DNA of 64,000 bases from Devosia sp. SD17-2 (lineage in GTDB: Bacteria > Pseudomonadota > Alphaproteobacteria > Rhizobiales > Devosiaceae): the NCBI RefSeq assembly GCF_029201565.1, contig NZ_CP104002.1:3241001-3305000 (forward strand), read 5' to 3'. The notes beneath the pieces are model-generated. The model made no database searches, was not told where the DNA came from, and saw only the letters and a list, made by a program, of their open reading frames with translations. Both the position numbers and the translations under genes were made by a program. Positions 8,105 through 16,299 of the stretch are shown here, piece after piece. Each line of letters begins with the position of its first letter. Position 1 is the first letter of the stretch.

Positions 8105-8435
8105 AATAGTCTCCTTCCCGCAAAATCAGCGGGTCTAACCGGCGCACGGGCGCTCCCGCGCCCGCCAACCGCCGCCGTTTCATCCCCGCGAAAGCGAGGC
8201 CTTTGTGTGAGAGTTGATCCGTCGCCGTAGGACAGCCGGATAAATCGCAAGAGTGCTGCGTGCGGCCCACCTTCATCATCCCTTTCCTCAAGGGGGAGGG
8301 TGTCCGCCGGTGCCTTGGGCACTATTCTGTGCCGCCCACAGATCAGCACCTCCCCCTTGAAGGGGGAGGCTAGGACGGTGACCTCAGGCAATTGAGCCCC
8401 CGCCAATCGGACAAAACCTTCCTGGCCTTGGTCGC
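8105..8435. repeat. 331-bp gene-free gap with G-tract palindromic repeats (family copy A)
   Basis: The stretch holds CTCCCCCTTGAAGGGGGAG at about 8350-8368 and a partial inverted partner (TCAAGGGGGAGG) at 8288-8299, forming a large imperfect palindrome. Nearer 8190 is a fragment ATCCCCGCGAAAGCGAGG. No convincing coding frame was found. Confidence 0.6.
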
Positions 8436-9599
8436 TCAGCTTGCGCCCAAGCCCACCATCGCCCGCTTCTCGGCATCACTGAGAAAACCCGCATTCCCCA
8501 CCCGCTCCCAGAGCGCGTTGCGGTCTTCGGCCAAAGCCTCCACCGCATCAAAATCCGGCACGATCTCGGCGCCTTCGAACGCCGGCCCGAGCCACACGCT
8601 CAGCTCCTGCGCCACGCGCACCACCAGCGGCACCAGCGTCTGGCGCCACAGCGCCCGATTGGCCTCGGCCATATTGGCGTAAGTGTTGTCGCCGGGCAGG
8701 CCGAGCAGCATGGGCGGCACCCCGAATGCCAGCGCGATATCCCGCGCCGCAGCATTGCGGGCCTCGATGAAATCCATGTCGCGCGGCGTCAGCGCGATCG
8801 CCTTCCAGTCGAGCCCGCCTTCGAGCACCATGGGTCGACCGGCGTTGGCCGCACCGGCAAAATTCTCTTCAAGCTCGGCTTTGAGCCGCTGAAACTGGTC
8901 CTCGCTGAGATTGCCGCCACCGGCCGAATAGACCAGCGCCCCGCTGGGCCGCGCCGCATTGTCGAGCAGCGCCTTGTTCCACTGCGCACTGGCATTATGG
9001 ATATCAAGGCTCGTCTGCGCCGCCTCGAGCGGCCCCATGCCGTAGTGATCGTCGAGCGGATGGAAGAGCGCCATATGCAAGACGCCCGGCACCGGCTCGC
9101 GCCCCTGCCCGATCCGCACACTCCGCCCCCCGGCGGAATAATCATAGGCGATGGGCCAGCCATCAGCGCCGGCCACCACCCGCATCCGGTCCGGGCGCAG
9201 CACGAACAGCGCCCGCACCGCCCCATCGACGATCCCCGCCTGGAGATAGGCGTTCCCGGCGGTCTGCAGATAGGCATAGACCGCCTCGAGCATTTCCCCG
9301 CCCGATTGCCGCCCATTGGGCTTTGTCAGAAGGTCGAGCAGCGGATGCTCACTCACCGCCTTGCCATCGACGACCACGCCCAGCGGCACGCGCGTCGCCG
9401 CCTCGGCAATCAGCCGGATGCAGCGATAGACCACCGGATTGCGCATAAACCCTTCATTGACGAGGCTGGCATAGCCCCGCCCGCTCCACTGCGCCGGCCC
9501 CAGCCCGCTCAGCGTCATCAACGTCTGCCCGCCAAAATTCTTCCGTTCCACCGGCGCGTTCGTGCTTCCGCCAAAGAGGCGGCTGATCCAGTTCGACAT
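8436..9599 (-). CDS. GTA/phage portal protein (HK97 family, orfg3-like)
   Basis: This 387-residue portal protein forms the dodecameric ring at the capsid vertex through which DNA is packaged. Typical segments are visible: GYASLVNEGFMRNPVVYRCI near the N-terminus, a central region with YGMGPLEAAQTSLDIHNA, and FGVPPMLLGLPGDNTYANM with NRALWRQTL near the C-terminus. ATG 9599 is preferred over an upstream in-frame start because GGGGAGA lies at good spacing, and because the longer form would run through a terminator hairpin at 9622-9652. The gene looks intact although its partners are partly deleted. Confidence 0.9.
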   Translation of the reverse strand: MSNWISRLFGGSTNAPVERKNFGGQTLMTLSGLGPAQWSGRGYASLVNEGFMRNPVVYRCIRLIAEAATRVPLGVVVDGKAVSEHPLLDLLTKPNGRQSGGEMLEAVYAYLQTAGNAYLQAGIVDGAVRALFVLRPDRMRVVAGADGWPIAYDYSAGGRSVRIGQGREPVPGVLHMALFHPLDDHYGMGPLEAAQTSLDIHNASAQWNKALLDNAARPSGALVYSAGGGNLSEDQFQRLKAELEENFAGAANAGRPMVLEGGLDWKAIALTPRDMDFIEARNAAARDIALAFGVPPMLLGLPGDNTYANMAEANRALWRQTLVPLVVRVAQELSVWLGPAFEGAEIVPDFDAVEALAEDRNALWERVGNAGFLSDAEKRAMVGLGAS

Positions 9600-9621
9600 G
9601 CTTTTTGGTTCTCCCCGCCGC

Positions 9622-9652
9622 AAAAACAAAAAGCCCCGGACGCTGCCGGGGC
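9622..9652 (-). terminator. Rho-independent terminator inside the GTA cluster
   Basis: On the minus strand a GCCCCGG/CCGGGGC stem with a six-base loop is followed by TTTTTGTTTTTG. It lies between the 40-residue gene and the portal gene, so it would separate terminase transcription from portal transcription. Confidence 0.7.
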
Positions 9653-9679
9653 TCTTATCCAATTTTGTAGGTGTCGACC

Positions 9680-9802
9680 CTATTCGGCCGGATGCTGCTC
9701 GTGGCGTTTCAGATCGCGCATATGCAGCCAGGTTCCGCCAGCGCCGAGCGCAACGACGAGCACGGGCATGATCACAAAGGCAAAAAGTTCGATAAAGCTC
9801 AT
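9680..9802 (-). CDS. Small membrane protein (40 residues) between terminase and portal
   Basis: The product has one hydrophobic helix (FIELFAFVIMPVLVVALGAG) and a short charged tail ending DLKRHEQHPAE. ATG 9802 overlaps the stop of the preceding gene as ATGA, which supports coupled translation. No family was recognised; size and topology recall holin-like accessory proteins, but nothing in the sequence proves that. Confidence 0.55.
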   Translation of the reverse strand: MSFIELFAFVIMPVLVVALGAGGTWLHMRDLKRHEQHPAE

Positions 9803-10029
9803 GACTTCAGCCTCCCGAGAACAAATCTCGCTAACAAATATAGTGCGACTGCGGCCAAAAGCCAAATCACGCTGCCCAGAGCAAAGGCCCAGCTGTCTCG
9901 AACTGTTCCAGTGGCACCGTAGAAAACGGCTGCGACCGGTGCCAGGACGCCAACGGTAATGCACGCAGTGGACGCCCGGTCCAGTGCATTCGCCCAAAGT
10001 TTCGTGCGCTCATTCTCTATCAGGCTCAT
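9799..10029 (-). CDS. Small two-helix membrane protein between terminase and portal
   Basis: The 76-residue product begins with a charged segment (MSLIENERTKLWANALDR) and then has two transmembrane helices. It follows the large terminase by 37 bases and is coupled to the 40-residue gene. Its place beside that gene would fit a lysis or release accessory pair of a GTA, but this is inference from position and topology only. Confidence 0.6.
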   Translation of the reverse strand: MSLIENERTKLWANALDRASTACITVGVLAPVAAVFYGATGTVRDSWAFALGSVIWLLAAVALYLLARFVLGRLKS

Positions 10030-10066
10030 GAACGAAATCTATCCGAACCGGCAAAGAGCGCCAGCC

Positions 10067-11332
10067 CTAAAGCCCCCGCACCCGGGGCCTAGCCCCATCC
10101 ACCAGCAATTCCGTCAGCGCCCAGACCAGTGCGTCGACCCGGTCCGGTGAATGCCCATCGGCCTCGCCGTCCGGCCCGAAGGCGCAGAGTTCATCTTCGA
10201 GCGCCGTCAGCCCCGGCGCATGGGACACGAGCCCCCGCCCATAATAGGCCGCGACCGGCTCGGCACGCAGCCATTTGCCCCGCGTCGCCCGCACCGGCCG
10301 CACCGGGACATTGTCGTCCACCTGACCGATCATCTGCGTGACGAGATCCCCACCCTGGTTCACCTCCACCACAATCGCGTCCGCCTGATGCGCGTGAAAA
10401 GCCGCCACTGCCCGCCGCGCCCAAATCAGCGGCGCCGCCCGTTTCAGCGTTGCATCCTCGAGCACCACCGCGCCCTCCCCACTCCGCCCGGCGACCACGA
10501 TCCCGCAGGCATCCGACCGCGCGTGCCCCGTCACCGGCGGGTCCACCGCCACGATGATCCGCCCATCCGCGCCCGCCTCGGCCGGCCGAAACATGCTGCG
10601 CTGCCAGAGCGCATCGGGCCGATCCTCGATCAGCTCGCCGTCGAGCTCCTGCCGTCCCAGCACCGTGCCGCGATAGCGCGCCACCACCGCCTCAAGAAAA
10701 TTCGGCGCTAGCTGCGCCTTGTTTTCCACCGTGGCAATGTTCACCACCACCGTTTGCGGATCATCGAGCAACCGCTTGATCAAACGTGTCGGCCGCGGGG
10801 TCGTTGTCAGCAATTGGCGCGGGCGCTCCCCCAGCCGCAGCCCGAACTGCAGCTGGTCGAACGCGGCTTCGCCATCGGGCCATTTGCCGGCCTCATCGCA
10901 CCAGGCGGCGGCAAATTGCGGTCCGCGAAAGCGCTCGGGGTCCGAGGCGGTCATGATCGCGGCCTCCACCCCATTGGGCCACACCACCCGGTTCCCGCCC
11001 CGCAGAATTGGCCGCTCGTCATCGGGATGCACGGCCAAAATACCGCTTTCGCCGCGCACCATGATTTCGAGCGCTTCCTTCATGGTCTCGCCGACCAGCG
11101 CAATCGGCCCGACCCCAGCTTTCGCCAGGCTCCGCACCCATTCGGCACCGGCCCGGGTCTTGCCCGAACCGCGCCCGCCCATCAGCAGCCAGGTGGTCCA
11201 GTCCCCCGGCGGCGGCACTTGTTTTGGCAGAGCCCAGCGCGGCCAGTCGAAATAGGCCGCCATAACCGCATTATCCGACAGCGCCGCGACCTCGGCTGCC
11301 GAGCTCTCCCCGTCCGCTTGTGGCTCTCCCAC
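10067..11332 (-). CDS. GTA/phage terminase large subunit (orfg2-like)
   Basis: This 421-residue DNA-packaging motor has an N-terminal ATPase with Walker A GGRGSGKT and a Walker B-like AAAWCDEAGKW, then an RNase H-like nuclease domain with acidic positions in IIVAVDPPVTG, IVVEVNQGG and RVDALVWA. The length fits the GTA family. It starts with GTG immediately after the small-subunit stop codon. All motifs look intact, so the gene itself is not visibly degraded despite the loss of the capsid and tail genes. Confidence 0.92.
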   Translation of the reverse strand: MGEPQADGESSAAEVAALSDNAVMAAYFDWPRWALPKQVPPPGDWTTWLLMGGRGSGKTRAGAEWVRSLAKAGVGPIALVGETMKEALEIMVRGESGILAVHPDDERPILRGGNRVVWPNGVEAAIMTASDPERFRGPQFAAAWCDEAGKWPDGEAAFDQLQFGLRLGERPRQLLTTTPRPTRLIKRLLDDPQTVVVNIATVENKAQLAPNFLEAVVARYRGTVLGRQELDGELIEDRPDALWQRSMFRPAEAGADGRIIVAVDPPVTGHARSDACGIVVAGRSGEGAVVLEDATLKRAAPLIWARRAVAAFHAHQADAIVVEVNQGGDLVTQMIGQVDDNVPVRPVRATRGKWLRAEPVAAYYGRGLVSHAPGLTALEDELCAFGPDGEADGHSPDRVDALVWALTELLVDGARPRVRGL

Positions 11333-11776
11333 CTATCGCGCCTTGAACTGATCCAGCCGCTTGACCAGCTTGGCCCTGAGGTCGGTCATGTCCTTTCGCG
11401 ATGCCGGCTCGGCATTGCGCTTGGCCGCGCCCATCTCGATCAGCTTGTCGAGCGTCTTGACCTGGGTGGCCAGCACATTGGCCTGTTTTTCGATGGGGTC
11501 GTTCACGGCTTTCTCCAATTGCCTGATCTGCTTTTCCAGAACCTTGATCATGCGGGCCACCAGATCATCCTGGCGCGGCGGCCGGGCCCTGGCGCTGAGC
11601 CAGCCCTCGCATTGGCGCCGATAGCGCAACATCGCCGGGGTAATGCCATGCCGTTTGCAAATCACGGCCGGCAGAAATTCCCGCCCCTCATATTCAAGGC
11701 GAATGGCGTCCCAGTCCGGCGGCTTTGCACCTCGCCCCTGAGGGTCGGCGCTACAAATATTTCGATGTGCCGCCAT
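11333..11776 (-). CDS. GTA terminase small subunit-like protein (orfg1-like), native 5' end probably lost
   Basis: From about residue 17 the protein looks like rhizobial GTA small-terminase proteins: an HTH (DWDAIRLEYEGREFLPAVICKRHGITPAMLRYRR), then a long coiled coil (LVARMIKVLEKQIRQLEKAV) and a basic end. The first 16 or so residues are read from the antisense of a KTSC-domain gene, and no start codon lies closer to the conserved region. So the native start and promoter appear to have been removed. It would recognise DNA for packaging with the large subunit. Confidence 0.65.
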   Translation of the reverse strand: MAAHRNICSADPQGRGAKPPDWDAIRLEYEGREFLPAVICKRHGITPAMLRYRRQCEGWLSARARPPRQDDLVARMIKVLEKQIRQLEKAVNDPIEKQANVLATQVKTLDKLIEMGAAKRNAEPASRKDMTDLRAKLVKRLDQFKAR

Positions 11777-11916
11777 CGGCCTATGAGGCCCTGCGCGACG
11801 CCCCCTCGCGCGGCCAGTATTTCAACCGCGCCATCAAGGGCCACTATCGCTGCACGAAGATCGAGGCGGAGAGCTCCAGGACCCGACGCCGCCGCTTGGG
11901 CGCCGCGCCGTCCTGA
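11725..11916 (+). pseudogene. KTSC-domain protein, 5' end missing
   Basis: The frame encodes most of a KTSC domain (RRYKYFDVPPSAYEALRDAP, then RGQYFNRAIKGHYRCTKIE) and a basic tail. KTSC proteins normally begin 20-25 residues earlier with a strand-rich N-terminus, which is absent; upstream the frame runs into antisense small-terminase sequence. The only nearby start is TTG 11725. The gene seems to have been cut at the same junction that removed the terminase start. The function of KTSC domains is poorly defined. Confidence 0.6.
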
Positions 11917-11999
11917 CCCACTTCTTCGACCATGCCTGAACTCTACCAGACCAGCGGCACCCGCAGATAAGTGGGATAAGTTTCTGGAACCCCGCCCGC

Positions 12000-12500
12000 T
12001 CAGGCGTCGATTTCGCCATCGGGCAGAACGACATAGATCAGCACCGCCAGCATGGTGATGAAGACGCGAAACGCCGAGGCCAGCCCGTTCCAGATCTCTG
12101 ACATCCACATGCCGAACCATTCCCCGCCCACGGACATGAACCCCACCTGCCAGAGCACGAAGCCCAGCGTCAGCCCTCCAATCGCAAGGCCCTTGCCCCG
12201 GTTGAAGTCCCGCGCACTTGCCCCTCGCCGCGCAAAAAGCCGCGCCGCGCCCATCAGGCACAACACCGCCACCAGAATCTCGGTGATGATGATCAGCCAG
12301 TAGGCGATGTGATGAATGAGCTCAGCGGTGATCGCCCGATAGCCGATCGTGGCATCGGGAAAGATCGTGTCCATCGCCAGCACATGGCTCACGAAGGCGA
12401 AATTGGACCCGTAGTCGGTCAGATTGCCGAAGGCGACCAGCCCGGCATAAAGCCCCATCGCCGCCACCAGCACGGCCTTGCTCACCCGCGTCATCACCAT
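12000..12500 (-). CDS. DUF2165 family small integral membrane protein
   Basis: This 166-residue protein has about four transmembrane helices and DUF2165 features such as FGNLTDYGSNFAFVSHVLAM and TIFPDATIGYRAI in the first extracytoplasmic loop. The family is conserved in proteobacteria without an assigned biochemical role. It lies 27 bases after the DUF2254 gene on the same strand, so the two may share a transcript. The end of the protein (LPDGEID) is normal for the family. Confidence 0.85.
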   Translation of the reverse strand: MVMTRVSKAVLVAAMGLYAGLVAFGNLTDYGSNFAFVSHVLAMDTIFPDATIGYRAITAELIHHIAYWLIIITEILVAVLCLMGAARLFARRGASARDFNRGKGLAIGGLTLGFVLWQVGFMSVGGEWFGMWMSEIWNGLASAFRVFITMLAVLIYVVLPDGEIDA

Positions 12501-12527
12501 TGCCGACCCCCCAAAAAAGCCTGCCGA

Positions 12528-13757
12528 TCAGTCCGTCCTGATCCAGTCCGCCACTGCCTTGAGCGTTGCAAGGTCATCGTCCAGCGTCATCGCCGCCTCC
12601 ACCCGCCGCAGGGTCACGCGGGCAAAGTCATGCGCTGCCCGGGTAAAGGCGGGGTTGCATTCGGCAACAGTCTCGAGACTTTTCATCAGCCGGATCATCA
12701 CCTCGACAATGGCGGCGCCATCGCGGGCGGTCGGGCGATAGACATCCTCAAGCACATCGGCCGGGCGAATGGGGCGCACAAAGATCCGGTCATGACGCAC
12801 CTCGACCGGCTCTTCCGTCCACTCCACCAGGAGCCGGGTAGCCGTATCGATCACCACAATGCCCGTGCCCGGATCATTGATGCCGGCCGACATCGCCTTG
12901 TCGCCGATTTCGCCGAGCACGATCATGCCGAAGCGCGGATCGGAATCGAAGGTCCGGTTCTCGCCCAGAACGAAACAGGCGCTCAGCCGCTCGCGCAGCT
13001 CCTCGTCGGCCGCCCCCTCCACCAGCATCAGCGGCTTCACCGGCGTGGCATAGGTGCCCGGTCGGGCCATGACATTGATCTGAAGGTCATGCTCTTCGGC
13101 CAGCTTTTGCAGCCCGGGCAGGTCGCAATGCTGCACATAGCCCGAGTGCGGCGCCGGGATTGGCTCGCCTGCGGGCTCCCCTTCGAGCCGCTGGCCGCCG
13201 AGGAAAGGGAATTCGGCCATGGTTTCGATGGCTCCGCGCGTCGCCGTCTCCACTGCGCTGATCGTGTAGCCCACCCGACCAATCGCCGAAATCTGGCCGA
13301 TCCAGCGGATCAACGAGGTGACCACCAGAACCACGACGCCCAGCGTCACCACAAAGAGGAACAGCCGCCCCGCCTCGCTGTAGATGCCAACGGATAGCCC
13401 GATGATGCCGACGATGGAAAAGAGAAAGGCCCCGATGAAAACCGAAATGGACGTCTGCGCCCGCAGATCGCCGGCGATCAGCGGCACAGCCCGGGGCGTC
13501 GTTGCCGCCGAGGCGCCCGAAAAAGCGCTGACCACGGTCGAGAGGGCAAACACCGCCACTGTCAGCAGGCTCGACGCCAGGATCTGCAGAATGGTCTGCA
13601 CGGCGTTTGCCGGCATGACGAAGGGCAGTTCCTCCGGCGCATAGAGCGCCAGAAGATAGGCGATGACGATGGTCAGCAGCGCGATGCCCGAGAAGGCGGC
13701 CGGCAAAAACCACATGCGCTGCACCAATTGGCGCAGCTTGAATTTCAGGTAGCTCAT
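12528..13757 (-). CDS. DUF2254 family membrane protein
   Basis: This 409-residue inner-membrane protein has four N-terminal transmembrane helices in the first 150 or so residues, with the family stretch LSTVVSAFSGASAATTPRAV between them, and a soluble C-terminal domain. The C-terminal segment GDKAMSAGINDPGTGIVVID is the conserved core of DUF2254. Function is unknown; the architecture suggests a channel or sensor. ATG 13757 is used because an upstream extension would run through the palindromic repeat at 13760. Confidence 0.85.
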   Translation of the reverse strand: MSYLKFKLRQLVQRMWFLPAAFSGIALLTIVIAYLLALYAPEELPFVMPANAVQTILQILASSLLTVAVFALSTVVSAFSGASAATTPRAVPLIAGDLRAQTSISVFIGAFLFSIVGIIGLSVGIYSEAGRLFLFVVTLGVVVLVVTSLIRWIGQISAIGRVGYTISAVETATRGAIETMAEFPFLGGQRLEGEPAGEPIPAPHSGYVQHCDLPGLQKLAEEHDLQINVMARPGTYATPVKPLMLVEGAADEELRERLSACFVLGENRTFDSDPRFGMIVLGEIGDKAMSAGINDPGTGIVVIDTATRLLVEWTEEPVEVRHDRIFVRPIRPADVLEDVYRPTARDGAAIVEVMIRLMKSLETVAECNPAFTRAAHDFARVTLRRVEAAMTLDDDLATLKAVADWIRTD

Positions 13758-13759
13758 GT

Positions 13760-13796
13760 CTCCCCCTGCATCTCTTGCGCCCCCGCAGGGGAGAGG
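13760..13796. repeat. G-tract palindromic repeat (family copy B)
   Basis: CTCCCCCTGC and GCAGGGGAG form an inverted repeat between the YegD-like gene and the DUF2254 gene. It is a diverged member of the family catalogued in the findings. Confidence 0.5.
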
Positions 13797-13818
13797 ATGG
13801 AGGGGGAAGACTGAGCCA

Positions 13819-15078
13819 TCAAGCCCCAAAATGCCGCCGCGCTTCGAGCCCAAGGCCGAGCCCCACGCTGCCGAGCACGTCGGTGTGCACCACTTCGGCA
13901 TCGGGGAACAGCCGCTGCAGGCGGCCGGACACTTCCGGCACCAGCGTCGAACCACCGGTCAGGATCAGGCTGTCGATGTCTTCGGTCGCAACTCCGGCGA
14001 GGCGCAGCGTCTCGGCAATCGTGGTCTCGAGCCGCGTCACCGAATCCGCCAGCGCCGCCCCGAGATGAGCGACCGAAATCTCGGTAGAGATCACCGCATC
14101 GCGCACCGGGAAGGAGAACGGCGTGACGTCATGATCGGAGAGGGCGATCTTCGCCCCTTCTACCGCGCCGATCAGCTTGTGCCCGAGCCGATCCTCGACC
14201 AGCATCACCATGGTTTCGACCCGCTCCGCCTCTTGGGCCTCGCGAATGGTCGAGCGCAGGTCACGTAGCGCCTTGGCGTCATAGAGCCGGTTGATGCGGT
14301 GCCAGGTGGAGAGGTCATAATAGGGCGCCACCGGCAGATAGCGCTTGCCGTCGACAGTCTTGGATCCGAGCCCCAGCTCCGGCATCACCCGCGCCATCGC
14401 CAGAAGTCGATCGAAATCGGTGCCGCCGATATGCACACCATTGGTCGCCAGGATATCGCTCGAGCGATCTGCCGCCCCTGCCCGCTCGGGCGAGACGCGC
14501 ACCAGCGAAAAGTCCGAGGTACCGCCGCCAAGGTCGACGATCAGAGCCAGTTTTTCGCCCGACACATGGCGTTCATAATCGAGCGCTGCGGCGATCGGCT
14601 CGTACTGAAAGACGATATTCTTGAAACCCTGCGCCCGCACGGCGGCCTCGAGCTGCCCCTGCGCTTCTGCGTCGGCCTGGGGATCGTCGTCGACGAACTG
14701 CACCGGCCGTCCCATCACCACATCGGTCAGCTCATCGCCGAGCTTGGCCTCGGCGCGGCGCTTCACTTCGCCGACAAAGGTGCCGATGATCTCGCCGAAG
14801 CCGAGGCGTTTTGCCTTGATGCGGGTGGTGTCGGCGTAGAGCGCCGTGCCCAGAACACTCTTCAGCGAGCGCATCAACCGCCCTTCGGCGCCGGTGACAT
14901 ATTCGGCCACGGCAGCGCGACCGAAGTGCAGGCTATCGTCCTCGAAGCCGAAAAACAGCACGCTGGGAATGGTCGCCTGCGCGCCCTCGAGCGGCACGAG
15001 CGAAGGCTGTCCGTCCGGTGCGATAAAGCTCAGCGTGGAATTGGACGTCCCGAAGTCGAGACCACAGGATAGGGCCAT
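13819..15078 (-). CDS. yegD: Hsp70-family protein, YegD-like
   Basis: The 419-residue product has the actin/Hsp70 ATPase fold: phosphate-1 loop CGLDFGTSNSTLSF, phosphate-2 motif LIVDLGGGTSDFSLVRV, and the adenosine motif LILTGGSTLVPEVS. It lacks the substrate-binding and lid domains of DnaK, as in the YegD subfamily, whose clients are unknown. Upstream lies a TATAGGGG...CCCCTATA inverted repeat just before the ribosome-binding site. A stand-alone chaperone-like ATPase is the best description. Confidence 0.88.
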   Translation of the reverse strand: MALSCGLDFGTSNSTLSFIAPDGQPSLVPLEGAQATIPSVLFFGFEDDSLHFGRAAVAEYVTGAEGRLMRSLKSVLGTALYADTTRIKAKRLGFGEIIGTFVGEVKRRAEAKLGDELTDVVMGRPVQFVDDDPQADAEAQGQLEAAVRAQGFKNIVFQYEPIAAALDYERHVSGEKLALIVDLGGGTSDFSLVRVSPERAGAADRSSDILATNGVHIGGTDFDRLLAMARVMPELGLGSKTVDGKRYLPVAPYYDLSTWHRINRLYDAKALRDLRSTIREAQEAERVETMVMLVEDRLGHKLIGAVEGAKIALSDHDVTPFSFPVRDAVISTEISVAHLGAALADSVTRLETTIAETLRLAGVATEDIDSLILTGGSTLVPEVSGRLQRLFPDAEVVHTDVLGSVGLGLGLEARRHFGA

Positions 15079-15093
15079 GACGACGACCTCTTT

Positions 15094-15138
15094 TATAGGG
15101 GATGACGCGCGGCGTGCGCGCGAAGGACGGCCCCTATA
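15094..15138 (-). promoter_or_regulatory. Inverted repeat in the leader of the YegD-like gene
   Basis: TATAGGGG (15094-15101) and CCCCTATA (15131-15138) are perfect complements around a GCGCG-rich inner stem, ending a few bases before the AGAGG ribosome-binding site. It could be a protein-binding site or an mRNA hairpin. Confidence 0.4.
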
Positions 15139-15179
15139 GGAGGTTCGTTCCGGCTTGGCAACCGGACAGAATGTCCAGA

Positions 15180-15800
15180 TCAGGCGGCTTCGACAACCCG
15201 CGTTTCGCCGACGCGCAGATCGGTGGTTTCGATGCGGGAAAGGCCGTGACGCTGGGCGCGCCGCAGCGTCGCCATGGCGGCCTCGATCACATGCGGGGTG
15301 AAGGCTCCGGCCGGATTGACGACGGCGATGCCGCAGCCCAGCGTGACGATGCCCGAATGGCTTTCCTTGTTGACCAGGCCCTCAAGCCGCACGGCCTTCA
15401 TGATCTTGCCGGCGAGGCTGCGGGCCATCAGCACTGGCAGGTCCGGAAGGATCACCACAAAGCCCGCCTGGCCGAGGCGCAGGCACCGCGCGCCATCATC
15501 GCCCACCACCGAGCGGATCGCGCCTGCGAGCGCGTCCATGCAGTCTTCGCTGGCGTCGCGCCCATAGGCGGCGAGATATTCGGCAAAGCAGTCGATTTCG
15601 AGGGTCATGACGCAGAGCGAAACGTGACGTTCGGCGGCCAGCGCCCAGCAGCGGCGCATTTCTTCGTCGAGCGGACGGTTCTGGCCGTTGCGGGACCCGA
15701 TCGCCGCGTATGCATCGGCGCGGCCGGCGGGTGTCAGTTGCAGCAGGGCCCGAATTCTGGCCCAGAAACTGTCGCCCTGCGAAAGGTCCATCATGCTCAT
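15180..15800 (-). CDS. Degenerate GGDEF-like domain protein
   Basis: The 206-residue protein keeps the overall pattern of a GGDEF domain (LCVMTLEIDCFAEYLAAYGR, then an aligned helix and CLRLGQAGFVVILPDLP). The catalytic loop reads LGQAGFV where R-x-GGDEF would be, so diguanylate cyclase activity is not expected. No transmembrane or PAS domain is present. It may be a receptor or structural relic of c-di-GMP signalling. The upstream 170 bp are AT-rich and hold its promoter; the IS lies just beyond. Confidence 0.7.
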   Translation of the reverse strand: MSMMDLSQGDSFWARIRALLQLTPAGRADAYAAIGSRNGQNRPLDEEMRRCWALAAERHVSLCVMTLEIDCFAEYLAAYGRDASEDCMDALAGAIRSVVGDDGARCLRLGQAGFVVILPDLPVLMARSLAGKIMKAVRLEGLVNKESHSGIVTLGCGIAVVNPAGAFTPHVIEAAMATLRRAQRHGLSRIETTDLRVGETRVVEAA

Positions 15801-15969
15801 CGTGCCGCCCCCCAGCGATCTATGCCCGACGGGATGTAGTCAGTTATGGTTCACGAGAAGTAACCAAAGCGGGTGATTTGGCAAGTCAGAATATCTTCGG
15901 ATGATGCAAGAATATCGCCCGTTTTGCTTATTCTCGTCTTACCGCCACCCGCTCTATACAACGATCGGG

Positions 15970-16299
15970 CTAGGTTGTGTGGACAAAGTGTCTGACCCAC
16001 AACCGGATCGACGCGACGAGAACGAAGCCGAGGAAGCTATCGGCGGTTTTGTCGTATCGCGTGGCTAAGCGGCGGCTGTGCTTGAGCTTTGAGAAGCATC
16101 GCTCGACGAGGTTTCTCAAGGCATAGATATGGCCGTCGATAACGGACTGAACCTTGCGGTTTCGTTTGGCCGGAATGACAGCGGCCACGCCGCGGGCCTC
16201 CAGGTCAGCCAGGATGAAGTCGGCGTCGTATCCCTTGTCGGCGAGCAGCACGCAGGGTCTCGGACCGGGCTGGTCCATGATCGGCACGTAGCCTTTCAC
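15970..16299 (-). CDS. IS5-family transposase, C-terminal frame (OrfB)
   Basis: This 109-residue frame carries the second and third catalytic acids (CVLLADKGYDADFI and LRNLVERCFSKLKHSRRLATRYDK). Its true coding start is probably the slippage site upstream; the listed ATG is only the first in the frame. The last IS codon is ACC and the stop TAG is made from the target TA plus the flanking G, at 15970-15972. Confidence 0.8.
   Translation of the reverse strand: MKGYVPIMDQPGPRPCVLLADKGYDADFILADLEARGVAAVIPAKRNRKVQSVIDGHIYALRNLVERCFSKLKHSRRLATRYDKTADSFLGFVLVASIRLWVRHFVHTT

Noticed and set aside
8092..8406. A possible 104-residue protein in the gap before the portal gene
   Set aside because: The frame runs through palindromic repeats and the leader of the 63-residue gene, with no start context and no family resemblance.
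6600..11900. A complete prophage
   Set aside because: There is no integrase, repressor, lysis cassette, capsid or replication gene, and no att-like direct repeats were found. The gene order is that of a GTA with large deletions.
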